From a bacterium (GTDB lineage: Bacteria > Planctomycetota > J058 > JAJDCP01): a stretch of 14,208 bases of DNA. The position numbers and the translations under genes were made by a program. Shown piece after piece: positions 7,264 to 13,583 of the stretch. The stretch covers positions 1-14,208 of the forward strand of contig JAUIEM010000260.1 in NCBI GenBank assembly GCA_030428695.1, read 5' to 3'. The notes under the pieces are model-generated. The model had not been told where the DNA came from. It made no database searches and saw only the letters and a list, made by a program, of their open reading frames with translations. The stretch's first letter is position 1, and every line of letters begins with the position of its first letter.

Positions 7264-9708
7264 ATGACGGCCTTCAAGGCGATCGATCGCTTCCGCTCGA
7301 GCGAGAGCGAGTACGCCAGCTACCTCGCTGAGCTGACCGCCTTCGTCAGCGAGCGGCTCGCGCCCAACCTGCAGTGGCGCGACGCCCTGTACTCCCTCGA
7401 CCGCTACGACGAGCCCGAGCAGCTCGCCCGCATCAACAACCTCCTGACGGTGATGCAGGTCCACGGCCCGGTGCTCGTCCGCCTGCTGCGCTCCCACACC
7501 GAAGGCGTCGAGCAGCTCCCGGCCAAGCTGCGCGAGCTCGAGGAGGAGAACGAGGTCGTGCGCCTGATGCTCGAGGAGGTGCTGCACAACCTCCGCCAGA
7601 TGCCCGGCCTGCGCGACTTCCTCGCCCACGACCTGTACCGCAGCGACCGGGTCGAGATCGGCCCCGAGGGCGCCGAGCTGATCACGCCCGAGCAGGCGAG
7701 CACCCTGAACATGGCGCGGCTGTCCTTCCGCCGGCTGCACTTCCGCGACCGGCTGCGGGCGGTCGACGGGCTGGTGATGTTCGACCCCGCGAGCCACGCC
7801 ATCCTCACCGACCTGCAGAACCGCATGGCCCGGCTCCCCCAGCACCTCGCCTCGCACCCCGAGGTGCTCAACCTGACCGGCCACGTCGCCTTCGCCCTCG
7901 GCCATCCCGACCAGGCGCTGGCCGCCTACGAGCAGGCGCTCGAGGGCTGCGTCGACCGCCAGCGCCGCGGCCTGTTGATGTTCAACGCCCTGCAGGCCAG
8001 CGCCCAGGCCGGCAGCTACGACAAGACCCTGCGCTTCACCGAGCAGCTGATCGAGCGCGGCGACGCCTCCTTCGAGCTGTTCGACAGCGACGTCTACACA
8101 CCGCTGCGGGTCCTGCGCGCCGGGACCTACGGCATCACCTACATCGCGATGCACCAGGCCGGCAGCAAGCGTGTGATCCACTCCTTGTGGGGCGGGGAGC
8201 GGAAGTTCAGCGCGGTCTTCGAGGTCGCCCGCCGCCTCAGCCAGGTCGACACTCCCTACGTGTCGCGGACGAAGCAGTGGAGCTTCGGGAACCGCAAGAG
8301 CCGCCAGTTCCCCTTCCTGGTCGGCGAGTACGCCGGGGTGACCAGCCTGCGGGCCTACGTCGCCGAGCACGGCGTGTTCCAGCCGACCCAGGCGATCAGC
8401 GTGCTGGTCAAGATCGCCGAGGGAGTGCACGCCGCGCACCAGCGGGGGATCCTGCACGCCGACCTCAACCCCGAGAACGTGATGCTGCGACCGCAGGCCG
8501 AGCGCCTGCGTCCCCGGGTCGTCAACTTCGGGCTCGGGCCGCGGCCGGGGACGCTGTCGGTGTTCAAGCCCGACCAGTACCGCAAGGAGTCGATGATCCA
8601 CCGCGAGCTGCGGCGTTCGTTCCAGTACACCGCGCCCGAGCAGCACGCCCACACCAACGTCCGCGTCAGCCCGGCGACGGACATCTACGCCTTCGGCCTG
8701 CTCGGGCAGTTCCTCCTGTGCGGCAGCCCGCAGCCGGACGAGGCGATCCTCAAGGCGCTCGGCATCCCGGCCGCGCACCTGCTCGGCGTGCTCGGGCGTT
8801 GCCTCGAGCAGGACCCGGAGCGGCGCTACCAGAGCTTCCTCGACGTCCTCGAGGCGCTGAAGACCGCGAACACGCGGCTGTCCTACCGGCCGGCCAGCCA
8901 GCGCAGCGAGAGCCCGCTGTGGTGGAGCCCGCCGGCGCCCCAGAAGGTGTTCGCGGCGAGCCGCAAGCTGCCGGTCGCGATGACCGACCTGTTCGGCATG
9001 CAGATGGTCCTCGTGCCGCCCGGCGTCTTCCTGATGGGCTCGAAGGAAGCGGCCGAGCTCGGCAACGACGAGCGCCAGCACCGGGTCAGCATCACCAGGC
9101 CCTTCTACATGAAGGCGACCCCGGTCACCCAGGATGAGTTCCAGGCCCTGATGGGCTCCTGCCCCGCCCAGTTCTCGGGGCGCCCGCAGCTGCCCGCGGA
9201 GAACGTCAGCTGGTTCGACGCGGTCGCCTTCTGCAACGCGATGTCCGAGCGCGAGGGCCTCGATCCGGTGTACGAGCTCGGCGAGCCCGTGCTCTTCCAC
9301 GGCACCGCCCGCAACGGCTACCGGCTGCCGACCGAGGCCGAGTGGGAGTACGCGTGCCGTGCCGGCAGCACCGAGCCCTTCTGGCACGGCCGCCGCCTGC
9401 GCGAGGAGCACGCGAACTTCGGGCTGAACGTCGAGCGGCCGTCGCCGGTGCGGTTCTATCCGCCGAATCCCTGGGGTCTGTTCGACATGCACGGCAACGT
9501 CTGGGAGTGGTGCAACGACTGGTACGGTCCCTATCCGTCGCGGCCGGCGACCGATCCGATCGGTCCCCGCCACGGCGAGGAACGGGTCGCCCGCGGCGGC
9601 AGCTGGGGCGTGATCGCGATGATGTGCACCGCCTCGGTGCGCGACAAGAACGCGCCGCAGGGCATCGGCAACGATCTGGGCTTCCGCATCGTCCGCAGCG
9701 TGGTATAA
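7264..9708 (+). CDS. TPR + pseudokinase (PknB-like fold) + FGE-sulfatase (SUMF1-like) fusion protein
   Basis: Product of 814 residues. Residues 1-190 are helical, with a likely coiled coil near 85-110; 198-270 are TPR-like; ~278-540 have a Ser/Thr kinase fold; ~575-813 an FGE-sulfatase/SUMF1-like fold. Catalytic kinase residues are mostly lost: the glycine loop is RAGTYG (286-290), the VAIK Lys position is S307 or H306 (RVIHSLW), HRDLKPEN reads HADLNPEN (D400 kept, K to N402), and DFG is NFG (N421). APE (457-459) and the αF Asp (D473) remain, so the fold is kept but phosphotransfer is doubtful. The FGE part has RLPTEAEWEYACRAGS, GLFDMHGNVWEWCNDWYG and RGGSW, but of the two copper-binding Cys of true FGE only C788 is present (V783 at the other), so sulfatase activation is unlikely. 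Active kinase-FGE fusions are known (e.g. chlamydial Pkn1). No signal peptide or membrane segment is seen, so it is probably cytoplasmic. The Shine-Dalgarno is weak (GGGGA, 7256-7260). Confidence 0.88.
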   Translation: MTAFKAIDRFRSSESEYASYLAELTAFVSERLAPNLQWRDALYSLDRYDEPEQLARINNLLTVMQVHGPVLVRLLRSHTEGVEQLPAKLRELEEENEVVRLMLEEVLHNLRQMPGLRDFLAHDLYRSDRVEIGPEGAELITPEQASTLNMARLSFRRLHFRDRLRAVDGLVMFDPASHAILTDLQNRMARLPQHLASHPEVLNLTGHVAFALGHPDQALAAYEQALEGCVDRQRRGLLMFNALQASAQAGSYDKTLRFTEQLIERGDASFELFDSDVYTPLRVLRAGTYGITYIAMHQAGSKRVIHSLWGGERKFSAVFEVARRLSQVDTPYVSRTKQWSFGNRKSRQFPFLVGEYAGVTSLRAYVAEHGVFQPTQAISVLVKIAEGVHAAHQRGILHADLNPENVMLRPQAERLRPRVVNFGLGPRPGTLSVFKPDQYRKESMIHRELRRSFQYTAPEQHAHTNVRVSPATDIYAFGLLGQFLLCGSPQPDEAILKALGIPAAHLLGVLGRCLEQDPERRYQSFLDVLEALKTANTRLSYRPASQRSESPLWWSPPAPQKVFAASRKLPVAMTDLFGMQMVLVPPGVFLMGSKEAAELGNDERQHRVSITRPFYMKATPVTQDEFQALMGSCPAQFSGRPQLPAENVSWFDAVAFCNAMSEREGLDPVYELGEPVLFHGTARNGYRLPTEAEWEYACRAGSTEPFWHGRRLREEHANFGLNVERPSPVRFYPPNPWGLFDMHGNVWEWCNDWYGPYPSRPATDPIGPRHGEERVARGGSWGVIAMMCTASVRDKNAPQGIGNDLGFRIVRSVV

Positions 9709-9725
9709 CGTCCTCCCCATTCCCC

Positions 9726-9749
9726 GACGCGCGCCGCACGGCGCGCGTC
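9726..9749 (+). terminator. Perfect 10-bp hairpin between pseudokinase and lipoprotein genes
   Basis: GACGCGCGCC (9726-9735), loop GCAC and GGCGCGCGTC (9740-9749) pair perfectly. It starts 17 nt after the pseudokinase stop and ends 4 nt before the Shine-Dalgarno of the next gene. Only TCTCTC follows, so it may be an inefficient intrinsic terminator, an mRNA 3'-end stabiliser, or a hairpin modulating translation of the lipoprotein. No separate promoter for the downstream gene was recognised in the short gap. Confidence 0.55.
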
Positions 9750-9765
9750 TCTCGAGGAGGACTCC

Positions 9766-10647
9766 ATGCGCACCCCCGGGATTCTATGGCTCGCCCTGCT
9801 CGCGCCGCTCGTCACCGTCGGCTGCAGCACCATCCACCCGCGCGCCCAGGCCGACCTCGCCGAGCGCACCAACGAGCTCAAGCGGCTCGCGGTCCTGTTC
9901 CCCGACGTGCGCGTCGCGGTCAGCTACACCGGCACCGAGATGTTGATGTACTCCCCGGAGGTCTCGACCATCACCGCCGACCTGATGCAGGCCCGGTGCG
10001 AGAAGGTGCTCGAGGACATGGGCTACACCACCGAGTCCCTCGAGGCGGTCGACTTCCGGCCCGAGGTCAGCGCCGACACCCTGCTGCCCTGGATCCACAC
10101 CGGCTTCCAGGCCCCTCCGGGGGTGCCGAGCACCTCGCGGCCCGTGCTGACGAACGAGCGGGCCAGACGGGTCGCGGCCGCCGAGGCGGTGCTCGCCTCC
10201 GTCGTCTCGAACGACCCGGACTACTTCAGCGCGGTTCTGGCCGAGGACCTCACCTACAAGGGGCCGTACGCCGACCTGGCCGGCTACGACCTCGTGCTGC
10301 TGGTGTTCGGCACGACCCGCGCCGAGACCACCGCCGAGCGCTACTGGCGCTGGGTGAAGAACCTGACCCTCAACCTGCTGATGGTGCCGGTCGCGGCGGT
10401 CAGCTTCTTCATCCCGATCGCGCTGCCGCTGACCATCAGCCTGAGCTTCTTCTTCGAGGGCACGCCGGACCGGTCCTTCTACGGGCTGGTCGCCTTCGAT
10501 CCAAGGACCGGCAGGGTCGAGTTCACCAACGACTTCTTCCAGCGCGGCGCGGCCAGCCTGGACGACGCGGAGTACGCGATCGAGCGCATGCTCGAGGACT
10601 TCCCGCTCAAGAAGCGCGACCAGCCAGCCCCTGACGAGAACGAGTAA
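9766..10647 (+). CDS. Putative lipoprotein with an internal hydrophobic segment
   Basis: Product of 293 residues; the start is well supported by GAGGAGG (9754-9760) 5 nt upstream. The N-terminus is a lipoprotein-type signal: hydrophobic 6-16, then TVGC with the candidate lipidated Cys at 20 (T at -3 is not the preferred residue). Residues 25-195 are a mixed α/β domain, including YDLVLLVFGTTRA (174-186). Residues ~200-230 are strongly hydrophobic (two short runs around FFIPIALPL), enough for a membrane hairpin. The last 60 residues return to a soluble character, with FYGLVAFDPRTGRVEFTNDF, and end in a charged tail. I recognise no family. It follows the pseudokinase gene by 57 nt across a hairpin and may share its transcript. 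A lipidated N-terminus plus an internal membrane segment would tie it to a membrane twice; which membrane is not evident. Confidence 0.8.
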   Translation: MRTPGILWLALLAPLVTVGCSTIHPRAQADLAERTNELKRLAVLFPDVRVAVSYTGTEMLMYSPEVSTITADLMQARCEKVLEDMGYTTESLEAVDFRPEVSADTLLPWIHTGFQAPPGVPSTSRPVLTNERARRVAAAEAVLASVVSNDPDYFSAVLAEDLTYKGPYADLAGYDLVLLVFGTTRAETTAERYWRWVKNLTLNLLMVPVAAVSFFIPIALPLTISLSFFFEGTPDRSFYGLVAFDPRTGRVEFTNDFFQRGAASLDDAEYAIERMLEDFPLKKRDQPAPDENE

Positions 10648-10681
10648 GGGGCCGCCTTCACCCGCGGAGGCGTCCACCCCG

Positions 10682-10710
10682 TTGACAGCGCCCTCCCCAT
10701 CGCCGATACC
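10682..10710 (+). promoter_or_regulatory. Promoter with perfect TTGACA -35 for the gene at 10740
   Basis: A perfect TTGACA (10682-10687) is followed, after 17 nt, by GATACC (10705-10710, matching the central ATA); a TACCAT at 10707-10712 is an alternative -10 with a 19-nt spacer. Transcription would start near 10718, about 22 nt before the ATG. It separates this gene transcriptionally from the lipoprotein gene. The gap before it (10648-10680) holds only a weak imperfect stem without a T-run. Confidence 0.6.
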
Positions 10711-10739
10711 ATCGCGCATCCGCTGGGGAGCACTCCTTC

Positions 10740-11369
10740 ATGAGCTTCGTCCTTCCGCGCTGGGAGACCGGCGACCGCTGGCAGGTCCGGGCGACCCTGA
10801 GCCACTTCCAGACCGGCACCTCGATCTTCGACGGCCGGGTGGTCGGGATCGAGAACCGCTGGAGCTTCGAGGTGGTGGAAGCGGACGAGCGCACCATCCG
10901 CCTCACGCTGCGCCCCGAGGTCGAGGCCGACCACGCCTTCGCCGGCCACCTCTACACCCTGCGCTTCCGGCGCGATGACGAGGGCCTGTCCCTCGCCAGC
11001 TACCGCGAGGTCTCGCCGGCCTCGGTCCAGGGCCGCGAGGTCTCCGCCGACGGCTGCCGGGTGTTCTTCCGGCCCGGCGACTCGCTCGGCTTCCTGTTCG
11101 ACATGCCCTGGTTGCGGGCGGGCCTCGGCCCGACCTTCGGGGCCGAGCGCTGCGAGGGACAGCGCAGCTTCGAGGAGGAGCGCGTGCGCTACGACGAGGG
11201 GCTGCGCTTCGTCTGGACCTACGCCTTCCCCTCGAAGACGGTCGTGCGCACCAGCCTGGAGTGGGACGACGGGGCGCGCTGGTACCGCCGGCTCCTGCGC
11301 GAGCGCTTCAACCCCGCCGACATCATCCACACCCGTGAGGTACAGGCGAGCGTGCGGCTGGTCGACTGA
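10740..11369 (+). CDS. Unrecognised 209-residue protein, predicted β-rich
   Basis: Starts at ATG 10740 with GGGGAG (10725-10730) 9 nt upstream and its own TTGACA promoter. There is no signal peptide, lipobox or membrane helix, so it is probably cytoplasmic. The N-terminal half alternates short strands and turns (WETGDRWQVRATLSH, WSFEVVEADERTIRLTLRP, YTLRFRRDDEGLSLASY), a pattern seen in small β-sandwich or barrel domains of unknown function. The C-terminal half is rich in aromatic and charged residues (RFVWTYAFPSKTVVRTSLEW, then DDGARWYRRLLRERF). I do not recognise a family. Its last 47 bp overlap the 3' end of the oppositely transcribed histidine kinase gene, so the two mRNAs would be complementary at their ends. 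Reading-frame integrity, Shine-Dalgarno and promoter make it a real gene. Confidence 0.8.
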   Translation: MSFVLPRWETGDRWQVRATLSHFQTGTSIFDGRVVGIENRWSFEVVEADERTIRLTLRPEVEADHAFAGHLYTLRFRRDDEGLSLASYREVSPASVQGREVSADGCRVFFRPGDSLGFLFDMPWLRAGLGPTFGAERCEGQRSFEEERVRYDEGLRFVWTYAFPSKTVVRTSLEWDDGARWYRRLLRERFNPADIIHTREVQASVRLVD

Positions 11370-12747
11370 GCCGGGGCAGGGCGAGCGCGAAGCAGCTGCC
11401 CTCGCCGAGCGTCGACCGCACCGTGAGGCGACCGCCGAGGGAGTGAGCGATCGCCTGCGCCAGGCTGAGCCCCAGGCCGTTGCCGGGCGTGCTGCGGTCC
11501 TGCGCCGCGCGGTAGAAGCGGTCGAAGATGCGCGGCAGGTCGGCCGGGGCGATGCCGCTGCCGGTGTCCTCGACGCTCAGCACGACGTCGTCCCCCCGCT
11601 CCTCGAGCAGGACCTCTACCCGCCCGCCCCGGGGCGTGTGCTTGAGCGCGTTGTCGAGCAGGTTGGCGAGGGCCCGCTGCAACAGACGGGGGTCGGCGCT
11701 CGCGCGCAGGTCGGCGGAGGAGACGTGCACGCTCAGGGCGACGCCCTGGTCTTCCGCGACGCTCTCGAACAGCTCGACGCCGGTCCGGACCAGCCCGTCC
11801 ATGCGGACCGGCTCGAAGCTGCGGGGGCCGACGCCGGCGTGCAGGTCGCTGATGTCGAGCATGGTGTTGATCAACATCAGCAGGTTGTCGCAGTCCTCGA
11901 TCACCGCCAGGGCCAGGCTCTCGCTCTCCGCGTTCTGGCGGGCGAGCAGGGCCGTCTCGGCGACGCCGCGCATGCGGGTGATCGGGCTGCGCAGGTCGTG
12001 GGCGATGTTGTCGTTGATCTCGCGCATCGCGCGCAGGGTCGTCTCGACCTGCCCGGCCATGCGGTTGAAGGTGCGCACCAGGCTCGCGACCTCCTCATCG
12101 TCGCCGACCACCTCGACCCGCTGGTCGAAGTGGCCCGTGGAGATCTCCGCGGCCGCCGCGGTCACCTTGCGTACGCCGTCCATCGCCCGGCGGGCGATGC
12201 CCCAGCCGACCAGACCGCCGGCCAGCGTCATCGCCGCGGCGACGCCGATCAGGATGAACACCAGGCGGCGGGCGAAGGTGTCGCGGTCGCGGAGGCTGGT
12301 GCCGGTCTCGAGGAGCCAGCTCTCGCTCAGCGGGCTGAGGGCGACGCGGGCGCGGCTGCCGTCCGCCCGGGCCTCGCGGGTCTCGAGCAGGAGCCCGTCG
12401 CGCCAGGCCTGTGCGGCCCGGTCGCCGCTCCAGCCGGTGTCGATCCACGAGCCCATGTCCGAGCACAGGAGCACCGCGCCGTCCCTGTCGAAGACCCGGA
12501 AGAACACGCGGTCGACCCCTTCCTCCATGCACTCGCGCTCGATGTTCTCGGCGAGGGAGGCGAGGCCTCCGGTCTCGGCGACATGCTCGAACTCCCGCAG
12601 CTCGTTGCGCAGGTCCCGGTCGACCTGCGCGGCGAAGAAGCCGGTGACGAGGAAGAAGACGAGCGTGGCCCCGCACGCCCAGGTCAGCCCGAACAGCAGC
12701 GCGATGACCGCGGCGAGCCGGGTCGACAGGCGGCGCGGCCTATTCAT
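11323..12747 (-). CDS. Membrane sensor histidine kinase of the CusS/CopS-like type
   Basis: Product of 474 residues. TM1 is about 11-38, the periplasmic sensor ~39-160, TM2 ~162-183, HAMP ~183-236 and HisKA ~240-305, with phospho-acceptor H250 in NIAHDLRSPITRMRG. The HATPase domain (~355-460) has N-box N362/N366 (NLLDNALKHT), G1 VEDTGSGIAP (D394, G396, G398), F-box IFDRFYRA and G2 GNGLGLSLAQAI. All catalytic boxes are intact, so it should autophosphorylate and pass phosphate to the adjacent regulator. The sensor region has two Cys (C73, C95), which could bind metal or form a disulfide; the ligand is unknown. The ATG at 12747 overlaps the regulator's stop by 8 bp, suggesting translational coupling. 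The C-terminal tail beyond the usual end (SRPAARSPVPHGCG) overlaps the convergent + gene. The CusS-like label rests on overall resemblance and the partner regulator, not on a proven signal. Confidence 0.93.
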   Translation of the reverse strand: MNRPRRLSTRLAAVIALLFGLTWACGATLVFFLVTGFFAAQVDRDLRNELREFEHVAETGGLASLAENIERECMEEGVDRVFFRVFDRDGAVLLCSDMGSWIDTGWSGDRAAQAWRDGLLLETREARADGSRARVALSPLSESWLLETGTSLRDRDTFARRLVFILIGVAAAMTLAGGLVGWGIARRAMDGVRKVTAAAAEISTGHFDQRVEVVGDDEEVASLVRTFNRMAGQVETTLRAMREINDNIAHDLRSPITRMRGVAETALLARQNAESESLALAVIEDCDNLLMLINTMLDISDLHAGVGPRSFEPVRMDGLVRTGVELFESVAEDQGVALSVHVSSADLRASADPRLLQRALANLLDNALKHTPRGGRVEVLLEERGDDVVLSVEDTGSGIAPADLPRIFDRFYRAAQDRSTPGNGLGLSLAQAIAHSLGGRLTVRSTLGEGSCFALALPRLSRPAARSPVPHGCG

Positions 12748-13417
12748 CGCCGCCGATCACGTAGCCGACTCCCCGCATCGTGCGGATCAGACGGCGCTCG
12801 AAGCCCCGGTCCAGCTTCGCCCGCAGGCGGCAGATGTTCGCCTCGACCACATTGGTCTGCGGGTCGAAGTCGTAGCCCCAGACGTGCTGCATGATCATCG
12901 TCTTCGAGACGACGTAGCCGGCGTTCTGCATCAGGTACTCGAGCAGCGCGAACTCCCGGGGCAGGAGGGCGATCACCTGGCCGGAGCGGACGACCCGGCG
13001 TTTCAGCCGGTCGAGCTCGAGGTCTTCGACCACCAGCTTGCTCGAGCTCTCCGCGCCGGTCGCGCGGCGGACCAGCGCGCGCACCCGCTCGAGCAGCTCG
13101 ACGAAGGCGAAGGGCTTGGTCAGGTAGTCGTCGCCCCCGGCCCGCAGGCCCTGCACCCGGTCGTCGACGGAGCGCTTGGCGCTGAGGAAGATCACCGGGA
13201 CCTTGCGGCCCGCGGCGCGGATGCGCTCGACCATGCTTAGCCCGTCGAGGGCGGGCATCATGATGTCGACGACGGCCGCGTCGTAGTCCCGGGAGCGCAG
13301 GAAGCCCGCCCCGGTCTCGCCGTCCCCGGCGACGTCGACGGCGTAGCCCGCCTGACGGAAGCCCTTCGCGACGAAATCCGAGATCTTCTGGTCGTCTTCG
13401 ACGATCAACAATCGCAT
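12740..13417 (-). CDS. OmpR/PhoB-family response regulator, CusR/CopR-like
   Basis: Product of 225 residues, standard length. The receiver domain (1-115) has acidic pocket E7/D8/D9, phospho-acceptor D51 (VVDIMMPALDG), S79 (FLSAK), Y98 and K101 (DDYLTKPFAF). The winged-helix DNA-binding domain (~128-222) shows LLPREFALLEYLMQN, HVWGYDFDPQTNVVEANI and RTMRGVGYVI. The combination of FAFVELLERVR, DFDPQTNVVE and RLRAKLD is typical of the CusR/CopR/HprR branch, whose members respond to copper, other metals or oxidants; the signal here is not established. It is the first gene of the pair, reading leftwards, with the sensor kinase start overlapping its stop (12740-12747). The Shine-Dalgarno is weak (GGGGAG about 11 nt upstream, or GGGA closer). 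A CusR/HprR-like inverted repeat at 13485-13502 suggests autoregulation. Confidence 0.94.
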   Translation of the reverse strand: MRLLIVEDDQKISDFVAKGFRQAGYAVDVAGDGETGAGFLRSRDYDAAVVDIMMPALDGLSMVERIRAAGRKVPVIFLSAKRSVDDRVQGLRAGGDDYLTKPFAFVELLERVRALVRRATGAESSSKLVVEDLELDRLKRRVVRSGQVIALLPREFALLEYLMQNAGYVVSKTMIMQHVWGYDFDPQTNVVEANICRLRAKLDRGFERRLIRTMRGVGYVIGGDE

Positions 13418-13484
13418 CGTCCCACGCGCTCCCCGCCGTGTCGGCCTCCCGCCGCGATCTTACGGCCTGGCCCGCCGGGACGGG

Positions 13485-13502
13485 CATTACAAAAGTGTAA
13501 CT
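13485..13502. promoter_or_regulatory. Inverted repeat TTACA-N4-TGTAA, candidate response-regulator box
   Basis: CATTACAAAAGTGTAACT contains a perfect 5-bp inverted repeat (13487-13491 and 13496-13500) in the gap between the regulator (start 13417) and the divergent LPS-kinase-like gene (start 13584). From memory, the E. coli HprR/CusR-family box is CATTACAAAATTGTAATG; 15 of 18 positions agree. On the minus strand it contains TGTAAT (13491-13486), a 5/6 match to a -10 element, without a good -35. That suits a promoter controlled by the regulator itself. The rest of this gap (13418-13583) shows a weak TATGCT at 13534-13539 on the + strand and nothing else clear. Confidence 0.5.
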
Positions 13503-13583
13503 CCGCGCCAAGCCTGGCGTCATCCGGGTCATCTATGCTGCCGAGGTCCGACCCGTGGCCGACCGCGGCGGACCGAGGAGCGC

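Noticed and set aside
6979..9720. Long minus-strand frame continuous with the enolase-superfamily gene, reaching 9720
   Set aside because: It is the antisense shadow of the pseudokinase gene in a GC-rich genome: low-complexity residues and no recognisable domain upstream of 6978, where a good Shine-Dalgarno and start occur.
9342..10634. 430-codon + frame across the pseudokinase/lipoprotein junction
   Set aside because: Out-of-frame shadow of two well-supported genes, Arg/Pro-rich.
10648..10680. Possible terminator after the lipoprotein gene (GGGG...CCCC and CGCCT...AGGCG)
   Set aside because: The stem is interrupted with a 10-nt loop and has no T-run; too weak to call.
10975..13240. Long + strand frames of 639 and 570 codons opposite the two-component genes
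   Set aside because: They are antisense to a histidine kinase and response regulator whose motifs are all intact; their translations are Arg/Ala/Ser-rich with no domain.
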